From Aliarcobacter sp. (GTDB lineage: Bacteria; Campylobacterota; Campylobacteria; Campylobacterales; Arcobacteraceae): a DNA stretch of 64,000 nucleotides. The notes under the pieces were generated by a model. The model was given only the letters and a program-made list of their open reading frames with translations. It was not told where the DNA came from and did no database searches. How positions within the stretch are numbered: the stretch's first letter is position 1; every line of letters starts with the position of its first letter. The stretch is taken from positions 13,393 to 77,392 of the forward strand of contig JAQTXB010000012.1 of the NCBI GenBank assembly GCA_028688995.1, in the 5' to 3' direction. The position numbers and the translations under genes are program-made. Positions 1 through 9,193 of the stretch are shown here, one piece after another.

Positions 1-1056
1 ATGGGAATTATACTGGTACAGCAATAACTTATAACGCAGATGGAACAGTAAAATTAGCAGATAATAAAAATATAACATCATCAGTAATAACAAATGGAAA
101 TGATACAGGGACATTGACATTGTTGGGAACTTCAACAGTAAGTGGAGCAGTTGGAGGAATAGGAGCATTATTAAAAGTTGTAAACGCAGGAGCAACTGGA
201 GAAATAGCAACGTTTAGCTCAGATGTGTATGCCACAAACCTAAATGTAACAGGAACAGGTGAAGTAGATTTAAATGGGAATTATACTGGTACAGCAATAA
301 CTTATAACGCAGATGGAACAGTAAAATTAGCAGATAATAAAAATATAACATCATCAGTAATAACAAATGGAAATGATACAGGGACATTGACATTGTTGGG
401 GACTTCAACAGTAAGTGGAGCAGTTGGAGGAATAGGAGCATTATTAAAAGTTGTAAACGCAGGAGCAACTGGAGAAATAGCAACGTTTAGCTCAGATGTT
501 TATGCAACAAACCTAAATGTAACAGGAACAGGTGAAGTAGATTTAAATGGTAATTATACAGGGACAGCAATAACTTATAACGCAGATGGAACAGTAAAAT
601 TAGCAGATAATAAAAATATAACGTCAGCAGTAATAACAAATGGAAATAATACAGGGACATTGACATTGTTGGGAACTTCAACAGTAAGTGGAGCAGTTGG
701 AGGAACAGGGGCATTATTAAAAGTTGTAAACGCAGGAGCAACCGGTGCAACTTCAACGTTTAGCTCAGATGTGTATGCCACAAATCTAAATGTAATAGGA
801 ACAGGTGAAGTAGATTTAAATGGTAATTATACAGGGACAGCAATAACTTATAACGCAGATGGAACAGTAAAATTAGCAGATAATAAAAATATAACGTCAG
901 CAGTAATAACAAATGGAAATAATACAGGGACATTGACATTGTTGGGGACTTCAACAGTAAGTGGAGCAGTTGGAGGAATAGGAGCATTATTAAAAGTTGT
1001 AAACGCAGGAGCAACTGGAGAAATAGCAACGTTTAGCTCAGATGTGTATGCCACAA
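1..1056 (+). repeat. Four near-identical 273-bp tandem repeats in the autotransporter passenger
   Basis: Equivalent positions recur at 1, 274, 547 and 820, an exact 273-bp (91-codon) period. The fourth copy diverges after about 1056. Copies are nearly identical at DNA level; differences are a few bases, for example the variant at about 740-755 that turns GEIA into GATS. The array probably extends upstream of the window. The in-frame period allows copy-number change by recombination without a frameshift. Confidence 0.95.
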
Positions 1057-4000
1057 CTACTAATATTGCTTCTGGAGAAATAAAATTTGAAGGAGATTTG
1101 ACAAGTAATATCGTAGCTTCATCTTCTACTAATGGTATTGTAACTTTTGTTGGAGCTCTTATAGGTAATACTCAAAACGTTTCTGGAAATATTGGAAGTT
1201 CAGGTAATTTAATTAATACTTTAAATATTGGGGAAAGTGGAGGAACAGGTAAATACTCTACTACAATAATAGCTGGAAATGTATATGCAACAAATACTAT
1301 TTTAAATAATGGAACGTCAAATAATTCTGTTCTAGAATTAACGAATGGTTCAAATATAACTTCAAATATAACTACATCTAATAATGGTCAAGGTATTTTA
1401 ACTTTCTTAGGTGATTCAATTGCAACTGGAACAATAGGAACAAGTACAGAAAAATTAGCACAAATAAATGCAGGAGCTACTGGAAAAACAGTTACTTTTA
1501 ATTCATCTGTAAATTCTGATAATTTAAATATTTCAGGTGATGGAACAGTAGTTTTAGCTGATAATGCAAATATAAATGCTCCAATAACAACTACTACTGG
1601 TAATCAAGGAATATTAACTTTTAATGGTACTTCAACTGTAAGTGGAGATGTAGGAACAAGTGGTGCAAAATTAAAAGAGATAAATGCGGGAGTTACAGGA
1701 GAAAATGTAACCTTTGAAGATAGTGTAAATGCTGGAAATCTAAATGTAACAGGTACTGGGACAGTGAATTTAAATACACTATCAGGAAGTACAATCTCAG
1801 ATATTACATTTAATAGTACAGGAACAGCAAATTTAAATGGTGATTTAACGGGAGATATTAATTTCTCAGGAAATAATGCAATAGTAAATGTATCAGATGG
1901 AAAAGGTATTTTAGGTTCAGTTCAAACTCTTGCTAATAATACGGGAATTCTAAATTATAACGGAGATGGAACAATCTCTGGTAATATTGGAAGTAGTGGT
2001 CTTGGAGTTAAAGAACTTAATATTAATACAGGCAATAATCAAAATAGTACAGATGGGGTATTAGTAACTTTTGATGCTTTAGGTAGAGAAATTTATGCAG
2101 ATATTGTTGCTCTAAAAAATAATGCAACATTAACATTATCAGATGATGTTAATATAATAAATACAGGTTCTGATAATCTAATAATTACAGTTGATTCAAC
2201 AAATACAGGAACATTAACTTTCCAAGGTAGTTCTAATATTGAGGGAGAAGTTGGAGAAAGTAATAAAGTTTTAAATACTATTAATGCAGGAGCAACTGGA
2301 AAAACAGTTACTTTTGATGATATGGTATATGCTACAACTTTAAAATATTCTGATAATGGTACAGTTGTATTAAATGGAGATACAACTAGCAACTCTTCAG
2401 AGGCTATAGTTGGAACTGTAGATTTTGATAACAAAGCTGGTACTTTAGGAATAGGTGATAATGTAAATTTAACTACTGGTACATCCGGAATTCAATTTGC
2501 AAATGCAAATAGTGCAACTTTAAGATTTAATGGAAGTTCAATTGTAACTGGAGTATTAGGTGGAAATACTGCAGGCAATTCTACTTTAGAAAGAATTTAT
2601 GCAGGTGCAGATGGTGAAACTGTTACATTTAAAAATGATGTTTATGTTGAAGAGAGTAATGATACAACTTTCCATGTAAGTGGAACAGGAACAGTTAATT
2701 TTGAAGGAAACTTAACAGGAGATTTAATTTATGATGCTGATGGTGTTGTAAATGTTAGTAATGGTAAATCAATTATTGTTTCAACTGTTCCTACAGCTGT
2801 AAGAACTGGAACTGATAATACTGGTACTTTAAACTTCTTAGGAACAACTACACTTTATTCTGATATTGGAACATCTACTAAAAAACTTAAAAATGTAACT
2901 TTTGCTTCAGATGGTACAAGTGCTGATAGTTATGATATGAATTTAAGTAAAAATATTTATGCTCAAAATAGTTATATAGGAAATGGTTCAAATAATACAA
3001 CTATAAATGTTACAGATAACATCACTTTTGGTGGAAATTTAGATTTAAGAAAAAATTCTATTTTAAATGTTAGTGATTATGATTTAACAGTTGCAAATAA
3101 TTTAGATATAGCTACAAATTCAACTTTAAAGTTTAAAGTGTATACAACAGATATAAGTGCTGGGGAAGCTGTTGAAAATCCAAAATCAGGAAGTATAACT
3201 GCAAATAGTATTACATTAGCAAGTGATACAAAAATTAATATAAATTATGATGGAAGCTGGTATGGAGCAGGAAAATATAATTTAATAACTGCAAATAGTT
3301 TAACTGGTACTTATTATGGTACAGAATCAAATGGTTTAGTAAGTGATAATAGTATTATTGATTCAATTGTAAAAAATGATGGTACAAATTTAACATTATA
3401 TGCTGATAGAACAGGTGGTGGTTCTTATGAAGCTGATAATTTATATATTATAAAATCTGAAATTGGAGATCACTATTCAAATGGAGCTTCTCAAGCGCTT
3501 GCAGGATATGCAAATGAAGCACAAAGAGAAGGGGCTTTAGCAGATATAATTAGAAGATTAGAAGAGTTGGAAGGTGGAACAGTTTTAACAGCTGATAAAA
3601 AAGCAGAGATGGTTAGAACACAAAAACTACTAGCTCCTGTTGCAAATAATTCAACTATTAAATCTTCATTAGTAGCAACTAATACAGTTTTATCAACTAT
3701 TAGCGATAGAATATCTGATATAAGAGGCACTTCTAGTATGGATTTTATTCCTTGGGGTGGTGAATATTCAGGATTATCATCTGGTGATTATATGCAAGAT
3801 TATGCTTTATGGATAAAAGTAATGGGTTCAAAAGCAACTCAAAGTAAAGTAAAAGATTATGATGGGTATGAAACTTCTACTTATGGTTTAGTTGCTGGTG
3901 TTGATAAAACTTTAAGAGATGGTACAACAATTGGTGTTGCTTTATCTAATGCTGATACAAAAATTGACCAAACTGATTTTAGAGCAGGTGATAGTTCTAG

Positions 4001-4634
4001 TACTAAAAGTATCCAATTATCAGCGTATGCATCAAGTGAGTTAGGTGATGGATATGTTGATGGTGTAATTTCTTATGCAAAACACTCTACAGATGGAACA
4101 AGAACTGCTAATTCAGGTAAATTAACATCTTCTGTAGATGCTGATCAATTAGCTGCAAAAGTAGAAACTGGATATAGAATATATTTAGAGGATGCAGCTG
4201 TTTTCACTCCATTCGCTTCATTTGAATTTGGAACTTTAAATCAAAAAGCTTATACTGAAAAAGGAACAGCATATCAAAACGATGCTTTAAAAGTTGGTAA
4301 TACAAAAATTACTAAAGGAAATGTTGGTCTTGGAACAAAAATTTCTACAAATTTAAATCTTGGCAATGTTGTAATTGTTCCTGAAGTTAAATTTGGAGTT
4401 TATAATGCAATTGGTGATAAAAATGCTGATATTAAAGCTCAATACACTGGTGGTGGAAATGAATTTGTTACTCCAACACAAGATTTAACTGATACAATGT
4501 ATAAAGCTGGAATTGGTGTTAAAACAAATTTATCTCATTCAACAAGTTTAATGTTAGGTGTTGATTATGATAGAAGTAAAGATGGTAGTTTCCAAGGATA
4601 TTCAGGAAATGCATCTTTTAGAATTAGTTTCTAG
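1..4634 (+). CDS. Autotransporter (type V secretion) adhesin-like protein, 5' truncated by the window edge
   Basis: The reading frame is open from the first bases of the window, so the real start lies upstream; a methionine at 114 is internal. At least 1,540 residues are visible. The passenger is rich in Gly, Asn, Thr, Val and Ser in a beta-helix style, begins with four copies of a 91-residue repeat, then continues with more divergent repeats to about nt 3400. A helical linker follows (about 3470-3740). The last ~280 residues, from about nt 3780 (YALWIKVMGS), look like an autotransporter beta-barrel with alternating hydrophobic strands and a terminal FRISF. Such proteins thread the passenger through their own barrel onto the cell surface. 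Ligand and role are unknown. Downstream genes probably belong to the same operon. Confidence 0.9.
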   Translation, partial: GNYTGTAITYNADGTVKLADNKNITSSVITNGNDTGTLTLLGTSTVSGAVGGIGALLKVVNAGATGEIATFSSDVYATNLNVTGTGEVDLNGNYTGTAITYNADGTVKLADNKNITSSVITNGNDTGTLTLLGTSTVSGAVGGIGALLKVVNAGATGEIATFSSDVYATNLNVTGTGEVDLNGNYTGTAITYNADGTVKLADNKNITSAVITNGNNTGTLTLLGTSTVSGAVGGTGALLKVVNAGATGATSTFSSDVYATNLNVIGTGEVDLNGNYTGTAITYNADGTVKLADNKNITSAVITNGNNTGTLTLLGTSTVSGAVGGIGALLKVVNAGATGEIATFSSDVYATTTNIASGEIKFEGDLTSNIVASSSTNGIVTFVGALIGNTQNVSGNIGSSGNLINTLNIGESGGTGKYSTTIIAGNVYATNTILNNGTSNNSVLELTNGSNITSNITTSNNGQGILTFLGDSIATGTIGTSTEKLAQINAGATGKTVTFNSSVNSDNLNISGDGTVVLADNANINAPITTTTGNQGILTFNGTSTVSGDVGTSGAKLKEINAGVTGENVTFEDSVNAGNLNVTGTGTVNLNTLSGSTISDITFNSTGTANLNGDLTGDINFSGNNAIVNVSDGKGILGSVQTLANNTGILNYNGDGTISGNIGSSGLGVKELNINTGNNQNSTDGVLVTFDALGREIYADIVALKNNATLTLSDDVNIINTGSDNLIITVDSTNTGTLTFQGSSNIEGEVGESNKVLNTINAGATGKTVTFDDMVYATTLKYSDNGTVVLNGDTTSNSSEAIVGTVDFDNKAGTLGIGDNVNLTTGTSGIQFANANSATLRFNGSSIVTGVLGGNTAGNSTLERIYAGADGETVTFKNDVYVEESNDTTFHVSGTGTVNFEGNLTGDLIYDADGVVNVSNGKSIIVSTVPTAVRTGTDNTGTLNFLGTTTLYSDIGTSTKKLKNVTFASDGTSADSYDMNLSKNIYAQNSYIGNGSNNTTINVTDNITFGGNLDLRKNSILNVSDYDLTVANNLDIATNSTLKFKVYTTDISAGEAVENPKSGSITANSITLASDTKININYDGSWYGAGKYNLITANSLTGTYYGTESNGLVSDNSIIDSIVKNDGTNLTLYADRTGGGSYEADNLYIIKSEIGDHYSNGASQALAGYANEAQREGALADIIRRLEELEGGTVLTADKKAEMVRTQKLLAPVANNSTIKSSLVATNTVLSTISDRISDIRGTSSMDFIPWGGEYSGLSSGDYMQDYALWIKVMGSKATQSKVKDYDGYETSTYGLVAGVDKTLRDGTTIGVALSNADTKIDQTDFRAGDSSSTKSIQLSAYASSELGDGYVDGVISYAKHSTDGTRTANSGKLTSSVDADQLAAKVETGYRIYLEDAAVFTPFASFEFGTLNQKAYTEKGTAYQNDALKVGNTKITKGNVGLGTKISTNLNLGNVVIVPEVKFGVYNAIGDKNADIKAQYTGGGNEFVTPTQDLTDTMYKAGIGVKTNLSHSTSLMLGVDYDRSKDGSFQGYSGNASFRISF

Positions 4635-4657
4635 TATTTATATAAAGAAGGAAGAAA

Positions 4658-5389
4658 ATGAAGAAAATTTTAGCTTTGTCACTGTGTACTTTTATATTTA
4701 ATGTTAATTTATTTTCAGATCAAAATGAAGTTGCTTCATATACTGCTCAAAAACATAAAGTAGATTTTTATAAACAAGAAGCAAATGTAAAAGAAGTTTT
4801 ATCAAAAGAGTATGGAAAAGTTGAAAAATTGGCTCAAATTCTAGAAAAAGATAAAATGAAAAATGATATAAATTTAAAAACTGCGAAAAATATAATGACA
4901 GTTGATATTTGGAGTGAAAAGTTTTTAAGAAGTTATGTTCCTACAGATTCAGAGTTAAAAGAGTTGTATAAAGTAGAAAAACCAAGAGTTGTTGCCAAAT
5001 ATGAATTAAGAAATATTTTAGTTACATATGAAGAAAATGCTGACAAAATTATTAGTGCTTTAAATAAATCTAAAACTAAAAAAGAGAGACAAGACTCTTT
5101 TATTAAATATGTAAAATCAGTTTCAAATGATTTAGCATCAAAACAAAAAGATGGTTTAAGTGATTTAGTTGATGTAAATAAATTGAATTCAGAAATAAGT
5201 ACAGCTTTAAAAAATAAAAATGAAGGTGATATTGTAAAGGTAAGTTTAAAAGATATTGGTACTCAAATTATTCTAATAGAGAAGTTTATTCCTGAAAAAG
5301 AAGCTAGTTTTGAGGAATCAAAAGAGGCTTTGGTTAATCTTGCAAAAAGAAAAGCCTTAGCTAAAGAAATAGATTTATTGTTAAAATAA
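4658..5389 (+). CDS. Periplasmic parvulin-type (PpiC/SurA-like) peptidyl-prolyl isomerase
   Basis: A 243-residue protein with an N-terminal Sec signal peptide (about residues 1-19, ending near LFS). The C-terminal half, about residues 115-215, follows the parvulin pattern: ELRNILVTYEENADKII, then a helix, a V-S-D-LASKQKDG stretch in place of the usual S-D-SK-GG, then GDIVKVSLKDIGTQIILIEK. Proteins of this type assist folding of outer-membrane proteins in the periplasm. It starts 23 nt after the autotransporter stop behind a strong ribosome binding site (AGAAGGAAG) with no terminator between, so a dedicated chaperone for that autotransporter is a reasonable inference. The parvulin domain is divergent, so isomerase activity is uncertain. 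Confidence 0.75.
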   Translation: MKKILALSLCTFIFNVNLFSDQNEVASYTAQKHKVDFYKQEANVKEVLSKEYGKVEKLAQILEKDKMKNDINLKTAKNIMTVDIWSEKFLRSYVPTDSELKELYKVEKPRVVAKYELRNILVTYEENADKIISALNKSKTKKERQDSFIKYVKSVSNDLASKQKDGLSDLVDVNKLNSEISTALKNKNEGDIVKVSLKDIGTQIILIEKFIPEKEASFEESKEALVNLAKRKALAKEIDLLLK

Positions 5390-6219
5390 TGAATATTAGC
5401 TCATATCTTTTTCCATTATCTATTGCATTTTTTGTTTCAGGATGTTTAAGTTCAATTCCAACTCCTCAAGAGAGAAAAGATTCTTTATTACTTTTAAAAG
5501 GTCAAGAATTTTCAGAAGTTGATATTCAAACCTCCTCTTTTAATCTTTTATCTTTACAAAAAAATCAGAAAAATTGTAAAGATAAGGATTTAAGAGTTTA
5601 TATTGAAGGAGATGGTTTAGCTTGGATTACAAGAAATACAATATCAAGTGATCCAACACCTATAAATCCAACAGCTTTAAAGCTTATGAATCAAGATAAA
5701 TATGAGTGTAAAATTTACCTTGCAAGACCATGCCAATATATAAGTTCATCAGAATGTAATAGTAGTTATTGGACAAGTAATAGATTTGATAACAAAGTTA
5801 TAAAAAGTTATGATGAATCTTTAAATAAACTCAAAAATAGCTATAAAAATAGAAGTTTTACGCTAATTGGATATTCAGGTGGTGGAGCAGTTGCTAGTTT
5901 AGTTTCTGCACAAAGAAAAGATATAAATAAGTTAATTACAGTTGCTGGAAATTTAGATACTAATAAATGGACAACAATGCACAATATATCAAAGTTAGAT
6001 AAATCTTTAAATCCAGCAGATTTCACTAAAAACCTCGAAAATATTGAACAATATCACATAATAGGAAATCAAGATGATATTATTCCTAAAGATATATTTT
6101 TATCTTATTACTCTAAATTTAAGAAAAAAGATAAGATAAATTATTTATATTTTGATGCGTCACACAACTGTTGTTGGGAAGAACCGTATAAAAAGTTTTT
6201 GTTGGATAAATTTAAATAG
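5389..6219 (+). CDS. Alpha/beta-hydrolase-fold lipoprotein
   Basis: A 276-residue protein with a lipoprotein signal (V16-S-G-C19 lipobox). The nucleophile elbow GYSGGG is at residues 161-166 with Ser163 as the likely nucleophile. The later GNQDDIIP (~227) and ASHNCCWEE (~258) segments fit the acid and histidine of a catalytic triad. A conserved-looking YIEGDGLAW block near residue 71 precedes the core. Substrate unknown; esterase or lipase-like activity is a family-level guess. Its ATG overlaps the last base of the upstream isomerase stop codon, so the two are translationally coupled. With the autotransporter this suggests a role in maturing or modifying the surface protein. Confidence 0.75.
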   Translation: MNISSYLFPLSIAFFVSGCLSSIPTPQERKDSLLLLKGQEFSEVDIQTSSFNLLSLQKNQKNCKDKDLRVYIEGDGLAWITRNTISSDPTPINPTALKLMNQDKYECKIYLARPCQYISSSECNSSYWTSNRFDNKVIKSYDESLNKLKNSYKNRSFTLIGYSGGGAVASLVSAQRKDINKLITVAGNLDTNKWTTMHNISKLDKSLNPADFTKNLENIEQYHIIGNQDDIIPKDIFLSYYSKFKKKDKINYLYFDASHNCCWEEPYKKFLLDKFK

Positions 6220-6232
6220 AATATGTAGTTTG

Positions 6233-6263
6233 TGAAAATAGAATTATTAAAATTCTATTTTCA
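6233..6263. terminator. Bidirectional hairpin terminator between convergent genes
   Basis: A perfect 12-bp inverted repeat, TGAAAATAGAAT (6233-6244) and ATTCTATTTTCA (6252-6263), with a 7-nt loop. It lies between the hydrolase lipoprotein and the convergent TonB-like gene and overlaps the last codons of the latter. Confidence 0.6.
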
Positions 6264-6957
6264 TTCTAAAATATCTTGGAAAGTTACTTTTTAAAGAGTC
6301 ATCAATTTTTACAGGATAAGCCTCTTTAATTGAAGATCTAAAAAGCTCAAAATAGTCTTTATTTCCTTCTATGTAAGTTAATTGTTCATAATTTCCATCT
6401 TTTAAAACAGTAAGTCTAATATTTACAAACTCGCCATCTTTTATTAAAGATTTATCTACATTTTTATTTATATTTGCATAGATTTTTTCTCTAATAGTTG
6501 AATAAAAAGCTTCTATTTTAGCTTTATCATCAAGTTCTTGAGTTGTTTGTACATTTACTGTTTCAGTTGTATTTTTTTCAATTTTTAGAGGTTCAACTTT
6601 CATAGGTTCAATCTTCTCTTCAATTTTTCTTTCAACTGGTAAAGTTTCATTGTTTTTACTTAGCTCTTCAATTTGTTCTTTTTGAATAGGTTCAGTTTTT
6701 GGTAATTCAGACACTTTCTCTTCAATCTTTTCAGGAATATTATTATCTTCTTTTATTCCATTAAGAACTTTTATTTCATTTGTAACAGGCTCTTTAGAGT
6801 TATTAATTTCAACTCTTTTTTCTATTGTAGCTTTTTGTTCTTCAACTTTTACTTCTTCAGTAGAAGAGAAGAAAAAACTGTAAATTAAGTAAATAAAAAC
6901 TGCAACAATTAGAAGTATAAATGTATCTTCAAAAAAAGATTTAGTTTTTCCTCTCAA
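6247..6957 (-). CDS. TonB/TolA-like single-span membrane protein
   Basis: A 236-residue protein with one N-terminal membrane helix (about 13-31), a long Glu/Lys/Pro-rich periplasmic spacer (about 32-145) and a compact C-terminal domain (about 150-236) containing KIYANINKNVDKSL and a final FPRYFRMKIEF. This is the architecture of TonB and TolA energy-transducing or scaffold proteins, but I do not see a clear TonB YP motif, so the family assignment is by architecture. The start is TTG, supported by AAGGAG 6-7 nt upstream. It is the last gene of a minus-strand run after the thioredoxin-like gene and ftsY, starting 11 nt after ftsY. Confidence 0.6.
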   Translation of the reverse strand: MRGKTKSFFEDTFILLIVAVFIYLIYSFFFSSTEEVKVEEQKATIEKRVEINNSKEPVTNEIKVLNGIKEDNNIPEKIEEKVSELPKTEPIQKEQIEELSKNNETLPVERKIEEKIEPMKVEPLKIEKNTTETVNVQTTQELDDKAKIEAFYSTIREKIYANINKNVDKSLIKDGEFVNIRLTVLKDGNYEQLTYIEGNKDYFELFRSSIKEAYPVKIDDSLKSNFPRYFRMKIEF

Positions 6958-6968
6958 TTTTATCTCCT

Positions 6969-8012
6969 TTAGTTATTTTCAGGTGTATAGATTTCATCAA
7001 GTAAACTATCAACAAACTCATCAGGTGAGAATTTGATTAAATCATCTTGTTTTTCCCCAATTCCAACGTAGAAAATTGGAAGTTCAAGTTGATTTGAAAT
7101 TGAAAATAGTGCTCCACCTTTTGCAGTTCCATCAAGTTTTGTCACAATAATTCCATCAATTCCAACCATTTCATTAAATGCCTTTGCTTGTGCAATTGCT
7201 GTATTTCCTTGCGTTCCATCTAAAATCATAAGTTTTTGGTGGGGAGCATCAGGCATTGCTTTAGAGCAAACTTTTACTATTTTTTTAAGTTCATTGTTTA
7301 AATTTGTTTGAGTTTGTAATCTTCCTGCTGTATCGATAATTACATTGTCCATATTTCTTGCAATTGCTGCACTTATTGTGTCATATGCAACTGCTGATGC
7401 ATCATGACCTTGTTTTGTTTTAATAATTGGAACATCAAGTTTTGCTGCCCAAGTTGAAAGTTGTTCAATTGCTGCTGCTCTAAAAGTATCTCCAGCTCCT
7501 AAAATAACAGATTTTCCCTCTTTTTTAGAAATATTTGCTAATTTCGCAATAGTTGTAGTTTTCCCTGCACCATTAACACCAATTATAAGTCTTACAAATG
7601 GTTTTGGCAAATTTGATAAATCAACTTCAGGGGCATGTTCAAAAAGCATTACAAGTCTATGTCTTAACTGTTTTCTTGTAATTTCAGCTGGAAGTCCATC
7701 CATCGCTTTTTCAATGATTTCATATTCCATATCAGCTTCAATTAGAAGTTCTTGAATATCATCAAAAGATATTTTTTCTTGTTTTTGTGGAACTACTGTT
7801 TTAATTGTTGCAAAAGTTTTTTCTAAAGCTCTTGAAAAAAATCCTTTTTGATCTTCCTCTTTTTTCTTTTCAATCTCTACTTTTTCACTAATTTCTTCAA
7901 CTTTTATATCTACAGGATTTGCATGAGTTTGATCTTCATCAAATTGCTCTTGTGAAAGTTCTTTCTTTTCTAAATTTTCTTCTTCTTTTTTCTTTTTAAA
8001 AAAACTGAACAT
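6969..8012 (-). CDS. ftsY: Signal recognition particle receptor FtsY
   Basis: A 347-residue SRP-family GTPase. An acidic, Lys/Glu-rich N-terminal A region (about 1-55) precedes the NG domain. The GTPase motifs are GVNGAGKTT (145-153, P-loop), DTFRAAA (about 175), DTAGR (G3) and TKLDGTAKGG (G4/G5 region), all diagnostic. FtsY docks ribosome-SRP complexes at the inner membrane for co-translational insertion. Length and N-terminal charge are normal. It is transcribed after the thioredoxin-like lipoprotein gene, with a 9-nt gap. Confidence 0.97.
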   Translation of the reverse strand: MFSFFKKKKEEENLEKKELSQEQFDEDQTHANPVDIKVEEISEKVEIEKKKEEDQKGFFSRALEKTFATIKTVVPQKQEKISFDDIQELLIEADMEYEIIEKAMDGLPAEITRKQLRHRLVMLFEHAPEVDLSNLPKPFVRLIIGVNGAGKTTTIAKLANISKKEGKSVILGAGDTFRAAAIEQLSTWAAKLDVPIIKTKQGHDASAVAYDTISAAIARNMDNVIIDTAGRLQTQTNLNNELKKIVKVCSKAMPDAPHQKLMILDGTQGNTAIAQAKAFNEMVGIDGIIVTKLDGTAKGGALFSISNQLELPIFYVGIGEKQDDLIKFSPDEFVDSLLDEIYTPENN

Positions 8013-8021
8013 TATTTACCT

Positions 8022-8582
8022 TTATTTTTCTAATACTTTTTTTATATCAATTTCCATCATTTCTGTTGGAACTAATCCCACATATTTTTGGAATACATTA
8101 TTGTTTCTATCAATTAAAAACATAGTTGGAATAGATTTAATTCCTCCTAGACTTTTTGCAAGTTCAATACATTCAGGTGCATTTGCTACTTCATAATTTA
8201 TATTAGATTCTTTTATAAAATTTTTTATTTGTTCATTTGTTTTCATCTCTTCAAGTAGAACAGAGATAATTACAAAGTCATTTTTATAACTATTTTGTAA
8301 TTGAATTAAATTTGGAATTTCTGCTTTACAAGCTGGACACCATGTTGTAAAAAAATTTAATAAAACAATTTTATTTGGATAATCTTTTAGTATTATTTTT
8401 TCATTCTCTAGTCTTATATTTATTATACCATCATTTGTAGTTTTTAGTTGGAATTCTGTTGTTCTTTCAACTTTTTGAACAGGTGCAGGTTGTTGGGATT
8501 CTTTGTTTTCTTCTTTAGAATCGCACCCTGTAAACAATAAAATAGATAAAATAGTTAAAAATGTTAAAGTTTTAAACTGCAT
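8022..8582 (-). CDS. TlpA/ResA-like thioredoxin-fold lipoprotein
   Basis: About 186 residues. I start at the ATG ending at 8582 (MQFKTLTF), because AAAGGAAT lies just upstream and the signal peptide then begins normally; an upstream in-frame start at 8630 would run through the promoter region. A lipobox (LLFTGC) gives membrane anchoring. The thioredoxin domain carries LLNFFTTWCPACKAEIPNL, with the WCPAC redox pair, and a cis-proline region (KSIPTMF). Members reduce disulfides in cytochrome c maturation or other extracytoplasmic proteins. The specific partner is not evident. It is the first gene of the operon with ftsY. Confidence 0.88.
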   Translation of the reverse strand: MQFKTLTFLTILSILLFTGCDSKEENKESQQPAPVQKVERTTEFQLKTTNDGIINIRLENEKIILKDYPNKIVLLNFFTTWCPACKAEIPNLIQLQNSYKNDFVIISVLLEEMKTNEQIKNFIKESNINYEVANAPECIELAKSLGGIKSIPTMFLIDRNNNVFQKYVGLVPTEMMEIDIKKVLEK

Positions 8583-8592
8583 TTTAATTCCT

Positions 8593-8630
8593 TTGGGTAA
8601 AATTATTTGTTGGGTAGAAATTTTACCCAA
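8593..8630. promoter_or_regulatory. 12-bp inverted repeat with opposed -10-like elements in a divergent promoter
   Basis: TTGGGTAAAATT (8593-8604) and its exact complement AATTTTACCCAA (8619-8630) flank 14 bp in the 61-bp space between the thioredoxin-like gene and the cyclo-ligase gene. Each arm contains TAAAAT on one strand, so the repeat could be two face-to-face -10 elements, an operator, or both. Confidence 0.5.
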
Positions 8631-8643
8631 GTGAGGCTTAAAT

Positions 8644-9183
8644 ATGAAAAACGATCACAAAAGTGATTTTAGAAAATCGAGTATCAAAAGATTAGAGTTT
8701 ACAAGCCTTTTTTTAAAGTATTACAAAAATAAAATAATTGTTAAAAAATTAGAAGACTTTATAAAACGAAGTGATTCAAAAAATATTTTGTTGTATATAC
8801 CTTTGGGTATAGAAGTTGATGTAAAGCCGTTAATAAAAAGTTTAAGAAAAACAAAAAATAGAAATGTATATGTGCCATTTATGCAAGGGGAGAGTTTTAA
8901 AATTGTTAAATATAGATTACCCTTACATAAAAAGAGATTTGGAATAAAAGAACCAAATAACTCTTTTTTTCAAGCTAGAAAAATAGACTTAGCAATTGTT
9001 CCAGTTGTGGGAATTGATAAACTAGGAAAAAGAATAGGTTTTGGAAAAGGTATGTATGATAGATTTTTCGGTAATTTAAACTACAAACCGACGATGGTTT
9101 TTACTCAGTTAATACTTTGCAAAAGTGAAAAAATTCTATCTGATAATTATGATATTCGAGCTGATTATATAATAACAAATTAA
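8644..9183 (+). CDS. 5-formyltetrahydrofolate cyclo-ligase
   Basis: A 179-residue protein that converts 5-formyl-THF to 5,10-methenyl-THF using ATP in cytosolic folate metabolism. The family's features are visible: basic N-terminal helices, NILLYIPLGIEVDVKPL, the NVYVPFM strand, the FGIKEP motif, and the C-terminal DLAIVPVVGIDKLGKRIGFG block followed by GKGMYDRF, which forms the nucleotide/folate site. It is transcribed divergently from the thioredoxin-like gene and is followed closely by rny. Confidence 0.93.
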   Translation: MKNDHKSDFRKSSIKRLEFTSLFLKYYKNKIIVKKLEDFIKRSDSKNILLYIPLGIEVDVKPLIKSLRKTKNRNVYVPFMQGESFKIVKYRLPLHKKRFGIKEPNNSFFQARKIDLAIVPVVGIDKLGKRIGFGKGMYDRFFGNLNYKPTMVFTQLILCKSEKILSDNYDIRADYIITN

Positions 9184-9193
9184 GGTTTTGAAT

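Noticed and set aside
29..1054. Minus-strand frames of 68-89 codons repeated in the autotransporter repeat region
   Set aside because: They recur with the 273-bp period, have biased Leu/Tyr- or Pro/Val-rich composition typical of antisense frames, and have no ribosome binding sites. They are shadows of the autotransporter.
1..1056. Tandem repeats as a CRISPR array
   Set aside because: Units are 273 bp, contiguous, in-frame coding DNA without spacers, and no cas genes are present.
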